A DNA stretch of 64,000 nt from Paenibacillus antibioticophila. GTDB taxonomy: Bacteria > Bacillota > Bacilli > Paenibacillales > Paenibacillaceae. The DNA is taken from contig NZ_HG005141.1 in assembly GCF_000455265.1 (NCBI RefSeq), positions 1-64,000 on the forward strand. The letters run 5' to 3'. A program made the translations under genes and the position numbers. Position 1 is the stretch's first letter; every line of letters begins with the position of its first letter. Positions 38,223 through 47,729 of the stretch are shown here, piece by piece. Below the pieces are notes generated by a model. It was given only the letters and a program-made list of their open reading frames with translations. It did not search any database and was not told the DNA's origin.

Positions 38223-39527
38223 TCACTTACGAATTTTCTTTCTACCAATACCTATATAAACTCCCCCTTCATCCTCACACAAGTCCAGGCAGTTTCTTCC
38301 GTCAATAACTACGCTCGTCTTCATTAACTTAATAAGTTCGGGCCAGTCTTGATCAACGATTTCTTTCCACTCAGTGACGATAATAACGGCATCCGCTTCA
38401 ATTATTGCATTTTCAACAGAGGAACAATATTCAACTTGATCCGGCAACAATTCTCTTGCTTCCCTCATTGAAATTGGATCATATGTTCTAACTTCAATAT
38501 TTCCATTTGCAAGGTTATACAATTCGTTAATGATCTTTATAGAAGGAGCTTCCCGAAGATCATTCGTATTTGGTTTAAAGGACAACCCAAGTACAGCTAT
38601 AGTTTTGCCTGAAAGATCAGAATAAATCTCCTGCAACTTCTCTGTAACTCTTAAATATTGTTTCCTGTTAACATTCACGACTTCTTTCATAATGGTAAAA
38701 TCGTGGCCTACTTGGTCAGCGATGTTTATAAGTCCAAGAGTATCCTTTGGAAAACATGCACCGCCGAACCCTATTCCTGCATTTAAAAATTTATTACCGA
38801 TCCTACTATCACTTCCAATACCTTTAGCAACTTCCAGAACATCGGCACCAACCTTTTCAGCCAAATTTGCTATTTCGTTTATAAACGAAATCTTCATGGC
38901 TAGAAAAGAATTGGCTGCGTATTTTATTAATTCTGCACTCGGAATATCCGTTACTTGTATAGGTATTCCAAATGGTTGGTGAACTTGCAATAACATATCT
39001 TTTGCCTTTTCTGAATCTACTCCAATTACAATTCTTTCTCCATTTAAAACATCTTTAACCGCAGAGCCTTCCCTTAAAAATTCGGGAACGGAAGCCATGT
39101 CAAACGGGATTGGAGTCAGTTTCTGTATAATTCCTCTTACCTTCTCTGCAGAACCCACTGGAACCGTACTTTTGTTAACAATAACCTTATAGTCTTTAAT
39201 AACCCTTCCTATTTTTTCAGCAACTTCTTCAACAAAAGACATATCTACACTTCCATCCGAAAGCGAGGGAGTTCCAACAGCAATCATAATTATATCTGAG
39301 GAATTAACTGCCGCTTCAATATCCGTAGTAAAGGATAAGTTGCCTCTTAATCTGTTTTTTTCAATTAACTCCTGTAATCCGGGTTCATAAATGGGGCAGT
39401 GATTTGCTTGAAGTTCATCTATTTTTTCTTCGTCAATATCGGCACAAATCACTTTGTGTCCCATTTCCGAATAACAAGTTCCAGAAGTTAGTCCAACGTA
39501 ACCTGTACCTATCATTGTAATATTCAT
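38223..39527 (-). CDS. UDP-glucose 6-dehydrogenase
   Basis: This enzyme oxidises UDP-glucose to UDP-glucuronic acid in two NAD+-dependent steps. The N-terminal Rossmann motif is ITMIGTGYVGLTSG. SVPEFLREGSAV, the central GFGGACFPKDT with the catalytic Cys, and AVLGLSFKPNTNDLREAPS of the C-terminal domain are all present. The ATG at 39527 has GGAGG 5 nt upstream; the longer frame starts at a TTG inside that site. With galU at the end of the locus it implies that glucuronic acid (or a derivative) is part of the glycan. Confidence 0.95.
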   Translation of the reverse strand: MNITMIGTGYVGLTSGTCYSEMGHKVICADIDEEKIDELQANHCPIYEPGLQELIEKNRLRGNLSFTTDIEAAVNSSDIIMIAVGTPSLSDGSVDMSFVEEVAEKIGRVIKDYKVIVNKSTVPVGSAEKVRGIIQKLTPIPFDMASVPEFLREGSAVKDVLNGERIVIGVDSEKAKDMLLQVHQPFGIPIQVTDIPSAELIKYAANSFLAMKISFINEIANLAEKVGADVLEVAKGIGSDSRIGNKFLNAGIGFGGACFPKDTLGLINIADQVGHDFTIMKEVVNVNRKQYLRVTEKLQEIYSDLSGKTIAVLGLSFKPNTNDLREAPSIKIINELYNLANGNIEVRTYDPISMREARELLPDQVEYCSSVENAIIEADAVIIVTEWKEIVDQDWPELIKLMKTSVVIDGRNCLDLCEDEGGVYIGIGRKKIRK

Positions 39528-39569
39528 GGCTTCCTCCAAAAATCATGGTTACTAATTATTTGTCCAATC

Positions 39570-42500
39570 TTAGAGCCGTGCATTTATAATCTCCAAAAAC
39601 CTAGCAACACGTTGTTTATACGTATGTTTCTCAAGAACTATTTGTGCTCCTTTTTTAGCCTTGTCTTTTCTATGTTCAGGATGGGATAAATAATATTCAA
39701 CGAGTTCTTTCAGTTCCTCTGGTGTATTGTAAGTTACGATGCTGTCTCCGAATTCCTTTTCAAGCCCCCGGACCTTATCCGAAATAATAAAAGCCTCAGT
39801 TGCTAGCGCGTCAAATATTCGATTAGAAATGAAACCTTTATCTCTCATCTCATCCCAATGATCGTTTAATAATATATCTGAGGATCCATAGTAATTATAC
39901 AATTCTGTGTTGGATATGTGTTTCCCTTTAATGTATTTCGAATCAACAAACGCTTCCCAATTAGTTCCATAGATACTCAAATCTCTATCTGTGGGCAACA
40001 AGTCTTTAATAATTTTCCTGAATATTTTACGAGAATTACCAACAAACAAAACTTCCTTTTTATACTGCTCAACATGCTGATTCTCAGGGATTCTGAATAT
40101 TTCCGGATCCGTGCATTGAAGCATTGCTTCCACCGGTACATTGAGCATACTTTTCATTTGTTCGGCCCAATATTCTGATGAAATGAAGACGTAATCGTAA
40201 GCGTTCATCTCGTCGGTAGTGATTTTATCCGGATGTGAGATATTCCACATTATATTAAAATGGTGCTTTTTAGGTTTGTAAGCATTTAATCCTCTAAGCA
40301 CAATAACAATATTACAGTTCTCATCTTCTCCATTATCCCATTCATACAACAACTGGATGATAACTCTGTGGCCTAGAGCTTCAAATTGCCGCTTCAATCC
40401 CAAGGCCATATGGTAGTCTCCCCATTCATGTACCGTCTCCCATTTTGGTGCAGCTATTTTAATAGCGATCCGGTGGTTAGCAACAAAAGAAGATAGAATA
40501 CCTTTTAACTCAATGGCCCTGTGCTGGTAAGTATGATTGTTTAGAACTATATTTTGGAGGCTTTGCACCTTCTCTTGTCTTGCTTCTTCATTCGAAAGGT
40601 AATAGTTCACGATACTTTCAAGTTCATCGGAACTTGTGAAAACCGGAAGTTCACCATCAAAAGCATCTTGGGAACCTAAACCTCCGTTGGTAATCACTAA
40701 TGCTCCGGCAGCGATGGCGTCGAAAACCCTACTATTTACCGCCCCATACGGTTTTGTGACTCGATTAGCGTCATCAATAACTATCTTAGTGGACTTATAT
40801 ATATTGGGCATTTTATCGTAAGGTACAAATCCATAATGATATGGTTTGAATTCACTAATAGAATCCCAGTTTTTCCCGTAAATATGAAGTTTATAGTTTA
40901 TATTTTGCGGCTTTAATAAATCCATGATCTCACGGGCGTCATTCCAGTAGCTTCCAGTGAAACAATAATCGCATAGCATTTCTTGCTCCCGAGTTCCCTG
41001 TAAGAACCTATCTGCGTTTGTCGCTATTCTCAATAATTCAACCTTCCGCCCGGTCTTCTCTTGAACCAAGTCACATGCTATTTTACTGGAGGCCAACAAT
41101 ATATCATATTCATTAAAATTAGGTTTCTCTGCCCACCGTTCAAACCAATTTCTCATCCAAGCAATTTTAATCAAATTAGGATTACCTGAACGCACCTTTG
41201 CCGGGTCGTATGCATCCAGTAAAGAAACAAGCACATCAACATCCTCGCTTATTACATACCAATTACCATTCCCTTTTCTAGGGATATACTCAACTTCCCA
41301 ACCTATCTTATTTAAGCTTTGACCTAATTCAAGCGCAGTAAAATAATCACCTGCTGTGACGTTGTCCCCACATTCAGTTACAATCATTGCGACTTTTAGC
41401 GATTCTTTTGAAATTATAAAATTATGGTTTAACTTATCCAGGAATAGCTCTCTATTTATCCATTTATTCCATTTTTTATATAGAAGATTTCTGTTTGCAA
41501 TTCTTCTGTCCCTAAGTTCGTGTCTAGAATTTTCTTTTTGTGTTCCAAATTCATAATGAAACAGGACGGAAGTCGGACAGTAAATATTTTTGAATCCTGC
41601 CGAAAGAACCTTTAAACCAAAATCAACATCTTCATAACCATAAACGTAACCTTCATCTAATCCTTGTAAATCCATATACAGATTTTTTCTAACCAACAAG
41701 CATGCAGCTGTTACTGCTGCACATTCTTGTTGTTCCATTACTTCGGTTGAATCATAGGCCACTCCCTTATTTAGATTATATGGCTGCAGCAATCCATCTT
41801 TTCTTTGAAAGGCAATACCCGTATGTTGAATAGTTAATTCAAAAGGCTTATTCATGCTCCCTTCAGGCTGTATGGAATAAATTAGTCTCGAACCACAGGT
41901 GCCTACCAAAGGATTCTGCTGCATGCATCTAACTAATTCAGAAAGCCACCCTTTCGTCGGCTCTACATCGTTATTCATTAATAACAAATATTCACCATTA
42001 GCAGCCTTAGCTGCCTGGTTATTGGCTTCAGAAAAGCTCGCATTATATTCATTTTTAATGATTTTTATATTAAAATGATTTGAATACCCATTTATAACCT
42101 CCACTGATTTATCTGTAGAATTATTGTCTACCACAATAAACTCTATATTTTTGTATTCATTATATTTTAAAATCGAACTAAGAAGTCTTGCTAAGTGTTT
42201 TTGGCCATTTCGATTTATTACGATTATTGAGACAAGTGGGGGAGTTCCTGGAAGTAGCCAATCAATGTTTTCTTGTTTGTCTATGATTTCTTGGTATAAT
42301 CTTCTGGGATCAGCATTTTTTGCAGGAGTAGATACTATCTCCCGATCAAGTTTCTTTTTTAAATCCACCGAACGATTTTTGTCAATTCTCATTTTCCTTT
42401 TTCTGAATCCATGCAAAAGCAATTTAGCAATCCTAACAGGCATCAAAAAGGTGTTTTTAGATGGCTTTAATCCTGAGACGATAATGTCTCCAAGTCTGTA

Positions 42501-43562
42501 TCTAATAGAATTCAGGTGAATTGCTGCAGTATTTTCGGCTCTTTTTAAAGAAGATAATAAATTTGAATTCTTCTCATTCAGTCTAACTATATCAAGTTGT
42601 AATTTTTCAACAATTTTATTAGTCTGCTTTAATTCGTTTTCTAAATTCCTTTGAGATTCTTGTAATTGACTCCTTTCCAAATTATATTGTTCTAAGTTCA
42701 ATTTATATTTTTGCTCCTCAATTTCACGCTCGAGATTTTCATTGAGAATTTGTAGTTTTCTATTGAGATCTTGAATATCTTTAATTGAATAATTTAGACC
42801 ATCAATCATTTTTCTTTTATTCTCAACATCCATCAATTGTTCAATCCGGCTTTTCTCCGCAGCTTCCAGCAGTTCATAAACCCAGTTTTCATTTTGAAAA
42901 AGAGGTAATGTCTCACTTGTACCAAATGTCAGTATTCCCAACCCGTGGAATACAGGAATTTTATAGAAGTTAACAACTAGATCGGTCTCGCTAATGAAAT
43001 CCTCAATTGCAGTTAAAATACCGTTTTTAGGGTTGTTTTCATATATAGAATTAAAAAGGTGGCTATTAAACCCCTCGTCGGATAAATTTAAATCATATGG
43101 TAGGACCCCGCTCTTTTTGTAGGCCTGTCTATATGCAATAGGAATATTATCGGGATTATAATATAAATCTCTTCTACCATAAGGCCAGCCGATATCGTGT
43201 AGAAAAACGATCGGGCTACTATTTCTATTCTTGATATTATCCTCAATTATTTTAAGTTCATTAAACACAGTATACCAATTATGATCGCCATCAATTAATA
43301 CAGCATCGTATTCTTTAATAAGGGGGAGAACAGACAGACTTAAACCGGAATAAAAGGAAAGGTAACCTTCGTACTCCAGCTTCCATTCATCAATATTTTT
43401 AGGAGTCAAGGGGTCGATACAAACCAAATGCCCTTCGTTCTCTTTGCAATAATTCAAAATCTTAACTGTATTTTTTCCACTTTGAGTTCCTATTTCAACT
43501 ATATTTTTTACACTTTTATCCTCAAACACGGGCTTAATAATAGCATTCCAAAACCTATTCAT
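39570..43562 (-). CDS. Methyltransferase-coiled coil-GT2-double CgeB glycosyltransferase fusion
   Basis: A 1330-residue cytoplasmic protein. Residues ~1-220 are a class I methyltransferase (IVEIGTQSGKNTVKI, LVCIDPL, AVLIDGDHNWYTVFNEL; Methyltransf_24 type). Residues ~235-350 form a long coiled coil rich in E, K, L, N and Q. Residues ~445-700 are a GT2 domain (PLVSIIVINRNGQKHL, VDNNSTDKS, LLMNNDVEP, YGYEDVDFGLKVL). Residues ~740-1045 and ~1050-1330 are two related CgeB/DUF3880-type glycosyltransferase domains, sharing SRVFDAIAAGALVITN and NRIFDALATEAFIISD. GGAGGTAAATA precedes the ATG. Geobacillus WsaE, a trifunctional methyltransferase/rhamnosyltransferase of S-layer glycan synthesis, is the nearest known design. 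It probably extends and caps the chain, with the coiled coil as a possible length ruler. Confidence 0.85.
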   Translation of the reverse strand: MNRFWNAIIKPVFEDKSVKNIVEIGTQSGKNTVKILNYCKENEGHLVCIDPLTPKNIDEWKLEYEGYLSFYSGLSLSVLPLIKEYDAVLIDGDHNWYTVFNELKIIEDNIKNRNSSPIVFLHDIGWPYGRRDLYYNPDNIPIAYRQAYKKSGVLPYDLNLSDEGFNSHLFNSIYENNPKNGILTAIEDFISETDLVVNFYKIPVFHGLGILTFGTSETLPLFQNENWVYELLEAAEKSRIEQLMDVENKRKMIDGLNYSIKDIQDLNRKLQILNENLEREIEEQKYKLNLEQYNLERSQLQESQRNLENELKQTNKIVEKLQLDIVRLNEKNSNLLSSLKRAENTAAIHLNSIRYRLGDIIVSGLKPSKNTFLMPVRIAKLLLHGFRKRKMRIDKNRSVDLKKKLDREIVSTPAKNADPRRLYQEIIDKQENIDWLLPGTPPLVSIIVINRNGQKHLARLLSSILKYNEYKNIEFIVVDNNSTDKSVEVINGYSNHFNIKIIKNEYNASFSEANNQAAKAANGEYLLLMNNDVEPTKGWLSELVRCMQQNPLVGTCGSRLIYSIQPEGSMNKPFELTIQHTGIAFQRKDGLLQPYNLNKGVAYDSTEVMEQQECAAVTAACLLVRKNLYMDLQGLDEGYVYGYEDVDFGLKVLSAGFKNIYCPTSVLFHYEFGTQKENSRHELRDRRIANRNLLYKKWNKWINRELFLDKLNHNFIISKESLKVAMIVTECGDNVTAGDYFTALELGQSLNKIGWEVEYIPRKGNGNWYVISEDVDVLVSLLDAYDPAKVRSGNPNLIKIAWMRNWFERWAEKPNFNEYDILLASSKIACDLVQEKTGRKVELLRIATNADRFLQGTREQEMLCDYCFTGSYWNDAREIMDLLKPQNINYKLHIYGKNWDSISEFKPYHYGFVPYDKMPNIYKSTKIVIDDANRVTKPYGAVNSRVFDAIAAGALVITNGGLGSQDAFDGELPVFTSSDELESIVNYYLSNEEARQEKVQSLQNIVLNNHTYQHRAIELKGILSSFVANHRIAIKIAAPKWETVHEWGDYHMALGLKRQFEALGHRVIIQLLYEWDNGEDENCNIVIVLRGLNAYKPKKHHFNIMWNISHPDKITTDEMNAYDYVFISSEYWAEQMKSMLNVPVEAMLQCTDPEIFRIPENQHVEQYKKEVLFVGNSRKIFRKIIKDLLPTDRDLSIYGTNWEAFVDSKYIKGKHISNTELYNYYGSSDILLNDHWDEMRDKGFISNRIFDALATEAFIISDKVRGLEKEFGDSIVTYNTPEELKELVEYYLSHPEHRKDKAKKGAQIVLEKHTYKQRVARFLEIINARL

Positions 43563-43583
43563 TATTTACCTCCTGCTTTAATC

Positions 43584-44318
43584 TTAATTCCTAAACTTCT
43601 CCAAAACATCTGATGTATTGCCTATCATTTTCACTTCACCTTTTTCTAACCAAACAGTACGAGTACACAATTTCTCGACTTCTCCAAGAGAATGCGAGAC
43701 AAAAAGAACCGTAGTTCCACCGTTAAGCAACTCCTGCATACGTTCCTGGCATTTTTGTTGGAATTTAAAATCTCCTACTGAAAGTACTTCATCAACAATT
43801 AAAACATCAGGATTAACACAAGTAGCGATAGAAAATCCTAATCTAGCTTTCATTCCAGAGGAATAGTTCTTAACAGGTACATCAATAAATTCATTCAGTT
43901 CAGCAAAACGAATGATCGATTCTTCTCTTTCTTTCATGTATTTATTTGAATGGCCCAGCAAGGAACCGTTCAAATAAATGTTTTCTCTGCCCGTCAACTG
44001 TTCGTCAAAACCAGCTCCCAATTCAATGAGTGGTGCCATACTTCCATGCACTGTAACTTGGCCTGAGGTTGGCTTTAGAATCCCTGCTACAATTTTCAGC
44101 AGTGTACTCTTACCCGCACCATTTAATCCGATTACTCCAAGAATCTCACTCTTTTTTACCTGAAAGGAAATATGCTTCAATGCCTCATATTCCTTGTACT
44201 GTAGCTTCTGCTTGAGCATCCTAACAAAGTATTCCTTAATTGAATCAACCTTTTCCTGGTATAAGCGATACGTCATGACTATATCTGATACATCAATAGC
44301 AATATCCTCTTTATTCAT
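43584..44318 (-). CDS. Polysaccharide ABC exporter ATPase (Wzt/TagH type, no sugar-binding domain)
   Basis: The ATPase that powers glycan export. Walker A is IGLNGAGKSTLL, the signature YSSGMKARLGFS, Walker B DVLIVDEVLSVGD, and the H-loop FVSHSLG. The N-terminus (VMTYRLYQEKVDSIKEYF) is typical of the Wzt/TagH group. The protein ends about residue 244 right after the nucleotide-binding domain, so the C-terminal carbohydrate-binding domain of Wzt from O9a-type systems is absent. ATG 44318 is preferred (AGAGGAG just upstream); a TTG at 44339 is an alternative. It is cotranscribed with the permease. Confidence 0.92.
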   Translation of the reverse strand: MNKEDIAIDVSDIVMTYRLYQEKVDSIKEYFVRMLKQKLQYKEYEALKHISFQVKKSEILGVIGLNGAGKSTLLKIVAGILKPTSGQVTVHGSMAPLIELGAGFDEQLTGRENIYLNGSLLGHSNKYMKEREESIIRFAELNEFIDVPVKNYSSGMKARLGFSIATCVNPDVLIVDEVLSVGDFKFQQKCQERMQELLNGGTTVLFVSHSLGEVEKLCTRTVWLEKGEVKMIGNTSDVLEKFRN

Positions 44319-44335
44319 ATGCTCCTCTTGGTTTC

Positions 44336-45112
44336 TCAAAGGTATAGTATAAAGTTATTTTGTTTTTTACGAAAAACAAGCAAGCCAACTATCATAGTCA
44401 GAAGAGAAATGCCTATACACAAAAAGTGCGTCCCCCAACTACCCATTGTTCCGTCCAGAACTATACTTCTAAATAACGAAACATAATAGTACATAGGATT
44501 ACAATCTATGATCAGCCTAAATTTATCCGGAATAATGTCTATAGGGTAAATAATCGGAGTTAAATACATCCATGCAGTTATCATTACTCCATATAAATGA
44601 TTCAGATCCTTAAAATAGACAGCATACGCGGACAGAATTAATCCGACCCCAACAGCGAAGATAAATAAGTACAGAATCGGCAATGGGAATAACAAGATGC
44701 TCCATGACCATTCAGAGTTTGAAAACAACATAATTGCAAGCATTATGATTAAAGCAAATAAAAGGTTTATTAAAGAAAGGAAAACTTTTGATATGGGGAA
44801 CAAATATCTAGGCACATAAATTTTTCTAATTAACGCTGCATTTCCGTTAATTGATCTCATTGCAGCACTAGTAGATTCAGAAAAAAAGTCGAACATTAAT
44901 TTTCCCGTTAATAAATACAATATATAATTGGGAATATGCCGATTAAATAAAGTCGAAAAAACGATAGATAAAACAGTTATCATTAAGAGTGGATTAAGTA
45001 AACTCCATAAAACTCCAAGCCTGGATCTTCTATATTTAAACTTGAAATCTTTCTTTACTAATTCTTTTAGAAAATGTCTATATTTCAGAAAATTCTGTAT
45101 ATAACTTCTCAT
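44336..45112 (-). CDS. Polysaccharide ABC exporter permease (Wzm/TagG type)
   Basis: ABC-2 type membrane subunit with six predicted helices: 258 residues, N-terminal amphipathic segment FKFKYRRSRLGVLWSLLNPL (the conserved LGxLWxxLxPL motif), LYLLTGKLMFDFF and YLTPIIYPIDIIPDKF near the C-terminus. With the following ATPase it forms an exporter for undecaprenyl-linked glycan. GAGG lies 8 nt before the ATG. It heads the transcript that runs to the terminator at 38064-38106. Confidence 0.92.
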   Translation of the reverse strand: MRSYIQNFLKYRHFLKELVKKDFKFKYRRSRLGVLWSLLNPLLMITVLSIVFSTLFNRHIPNYILYLLTGKLMFDFFSESTSAAMRSINGNAALIRKIYVPRYLFPISKVFLSLINLLFALIIMLAIMLFSNSEWSWSILLFPLPILYLFIFAVGVGLILSAYAVYFKDLNHLYGVMITAWMYLTPIIYPIDIIPDKFRLIIDCNPMYYYVSLFRSIVLDGTMGSWGTHFLCIGISLLTMIVGLLVFRKKQNNFILYL

Positions 45113-45221
45113 TCACTCAACCTCACTGATAAATTCAAAATACAAAAACTGGAAAGTAGTTCTCCGAGTTGTAAATATGCTAAAATACTAACGTATCTAC
45201 TAGCAAAGGAGCAAAAAATAC

Positions 45222-47678
45222 GTGTCGAATCCAGTATACGGGAAAAAGGCGGCAACGTCGAGAAAGCGGGAGAATTTCCCTGCTGCGTTGTGGCTATTAA
45301 TTGTCGGGTTAATTATGTTTCTGGTGTGGGCGCCGTTTCAAGCCGGACTATTTAACGGATTAGTTCAAAACTTTGAAGGCCCCATCTATTGGTCTGTGTT
45401 CATCGGAGGGATCCTCGCGCTTGTATGGGTATGGGCGTACTTCAAGAAATTCAGGTTGGAGGATCAACGAGACTGGACAGCGGTGTGGGTGCTGCTTATT
45501 CCTGTCACTTATTGTCTCGCCTTGATTTCGGCGGCCAGTCATTATTTTGCCATGAACGCCGTGCTGATTCAGTGTCTGTATGCGATCATTTTTGTAATTG
45601 GGCTTTACGTCCTGCAAAATAAACGGGCTAATGCCATTATTGAGACTTCTCTTATCTGTGTTTCTTATCTTATTGTCCTGTTCGGCCTGTTCAACTGGCT
45701 GGGACAAGGAAGAACCGTTTCCGCACTCGTCGGTTGGTTTACGAAGACGGTTATCGGAGGTCAATACAATCAAGCAGTATGGGTTGATGCGAACGGTCCG
45801 CGGCTGGCTTCAGTCTTCCAGTATCCAAATACATACGCAGCTTACTTGATGGCTTTTCTGTTCGTAGCTGTGTTTGCTATTACTCGTTCTACAAAATGGT
45901 ATGTCCAGGTCATCCATGCCTTCATGCTGGTGCCGATTATTCTGTCGTTACTGCTGACCTTGTCACGCGGCGGGCTTGTCTTCTTGCCGGTCGTATTCAT
46001 CTTGCTGTTGCTGTTCCTGAAGCCGGCCAAGCAAATTCTGTGGATCATCTATGTCCTGATCTCCGGAGTAGCCACACTTGTCATTTCCAAGCCTGTTACT
46101 GAGCTCGGACAGCAATTCCATCTGGGGCAGATTAATAACCCCGCAAAGGGCTGGGGGTATGTGCTTGCCGCATCCATTATTGTAGCCTTGTTGGCTTGGG
46201 TCATTCAACGCTACGTGTCACCTTGGTTAGACCAAATTACAGAACGCTGGGCTTCCAAAAAGCTTGGCGGCCTATGGCTGCCTGTGGTTTCTGTTCTGGC
46301 CTCGGTTGTTCTTGTAGCACTCTTGCTCGGAACTAATCTGAAGCATGTTCTTCCGGGCAACATCGGCGACCGTTTGGAGAATATCAACTTCCAACAGCAC
46401 AGTGTGCTGGAACGCTTTACGTTCTATAAAGATGCCGTTAAGGTTATTAAGGATTATCCAGTGCTCGGAGCTGGCGGTGGTGCCTGGGCTTCCATCTATG
46501 AGAAATACCAGAACAACCCTTATTCAAGCCGTCAAGCACATAGCTTTGCCATGCAATACCTGGTAGAGGTTGGTCTCTTAGGCTTTATTGTTCTCTTTGC
46601 TGGCATCGGATTCATCTTTTACAAATATATTCGCGGATATTTTAAATCCGGGGAAGCACAGCGCAATTCGTATTTCGTGTATTTTATCATTGTCCTATCG
46701 ATCCTGATTCACAGCTTAATGGACTTTAACATGAGTTATGTCTTTATCGGAGTACTAGTCTTCCTTGGTCTTGGGGGCATGTCTGCAGCAATGGATGCTC
46801 AGCCGGTCAAACGTCTTTCACTGAAAGGTTCGACTGCCCGCGTACTATATAGCGGTGTTATTGTGATCAGTTCCTTGCTGTTGATTTTCACTTCCATCCG
46901 TTATGTCCAGGCGAACAATGCCCTGCAGAAGGGGCAGGAGTTGATGGCAACAAGCTCGAACTTCCAGGAGATTCAGACTCCTTTTGCCCAAGCCCTGAAT
47001 AAGCGGAAGAATCACCCAACGGCTGTGCTTAACTATAATGTCCTTCTGCGATCCGCCTATGAGCAAACACAGGAAGAGGCCTTTTATACTCAAAATCTGA
47101 GTTTGTTGACAAGCGCCTTGAAGCAAGAACCCTTCGATAAAAATCTATACGCCCAGCTTGCAACGTTATACAAGAGCAAGGGCGAGTATGCTAAAGCTTA
47201 TGATGTTCTTAAGGATAACGCGAGCCGCTATGCTTATGATCAAAACTGGTATGAACAGTTGATTGTTGAGTCCTATGAACTCGGATACCAAAGCCTTGGC
47301 AGTGGTGCAGTTGAAGAAAAGGAGAAGTATTTCTTCTCCGGACTTCAAGCCTTTGATCATGTCGTACAAGGTGTAGAGCATTTGAAGACCCTGCCCAAAG
47401 GCCAGCTTCAGGGGAATCCATTTGCGGTTACTATGAATATGGCGCTTCATGCCGGTAAGATGCAGTATATGATGGGCGATCCTGCTGAGGCAGCCGCTAT
47501 CTTCCGCCAAGGCCTTCCGCAGGACTTTAGTGATCCGAACAATCGAGAAATTGTCCGCTGGTACCTAGCCGCTTTGCAGGTCTCCGGTGGCAGTGATCAG
47601 GCAATCTATGATCAATTGATCCAGGCAGATCCCGGGGAGAAAGCTTCCATCGATCAAATCGCACAACTAACTTTTTAA
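45222..47678 (+). CDS. O-antigen ligase family protein with TPR-like C-terminus
   Basis: An 818-residue membrane protein with about 12 helices in residues 20-570. A large loop contains VLERFTFYKDAV and YPVLGAGGGAW, then QAHSFAMQYLVEVGLLGF, the Wzy_C (O-antigen ligase/polymerase) signature with its His. Residues ~580-818 are soluble helical repeats (AQLATLYKSKGEYAKAYDVL, DPAEAAAIFRQG), TPR-like. GTG start with AAGGAG 10 nt upstream. It is the only intact glycan gene of the locus on the plus strand, and its base composition is like the core flanks. In P. alvei and G. stearothermophilus S-layer loci, Wzy_C proteins act as oligosaccharide:protein transferases, so this is the best candidate for attaching the finished glycan. 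Confidence 0.88.
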   Translation: MSNPVYGKKAATSRKRENFPAALWLLIVGLIMFLVWAPFQAGLFNGLVQNFEGPIYWSVFIGGILALVWVWAYFKKFRLEDQRDWTAVWVLLIPVTYCLALISAASHYFAMNAVLIQCLYAIIFVIGLYVLQNKRANAIIETSLICVSYLIVLFGLFNWLGQGRTVSALVGWFTKTVIGGQYNQAVWVDANGPRLASVFQYPNTYAAYLMAFLFVAVFAITRSTKWYVQVIHAFMLVPIILSLLLTLSRGGLVFLPVVFILLLLFLKPAKQILWIIYVLISGVATLVISKPVTELGQQFHLGQINNPAKGWGYVLAASIIVALLAWVIQRYVSPWLDQITERWASKKLGGLWLPVVSVLASVVLVALLLGTNLKHVLPGNIGDRLENINFQQHSVLERFTFYKDAVKVIKDYPVLGAGGGAWASIYEKYQNNPYSSRQAHSFAMQYLVEVGLLGFIVLFAGIGFIFYKYIRGYFKSGEAQRNSYFVYFIIVLSILIHSLMDFNMSYVFIGVLVFLGLGGMSAAMDAQPVKRLSLKGSTARVLYSGVIVISSLLLIFTSIRYVQANNALQKGQELMATSSNFQEIQTPFAQALNKRKNHPTAVLNYNVLLRSAYEQTQEEAFYTQNLSLLTSALKQEPFDKNLYAQLATLYKSKGEYAKAYDVLKDNASRYAYDQNWYEQLIVESYELGYQSLGSGAVEEKEKYFFSGLQAFDHVVQGVEHLKTLPKGQLQGNPFAVTMNMALHAGKMQYMMGDPAEAAAIFRQGLPQDFSDPNNREIVRWYLAALQVSGGSDQAIYDQLIQADPGEKASIDQIAQLTF

Positions 47679-47695
47679 ATTAGCAAATTAACAAA

Positions 47696-47729
47696 AAATC
47701 GGCTTCTCCTGTTCAGGAGAGGCCGATTT
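47696..47729. terminator. Bidirectional terminator between ligase-like gene and galU
   Basis: AAATCGGC..TCTCCTG and AGGAGAG..GCCGATTT form a long stem with a 4-nt loop, flanked by A-rich and T-rich sequence on both sides. It overlaps the end of galU and serves both convergent genes. Confidence 0.8.
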
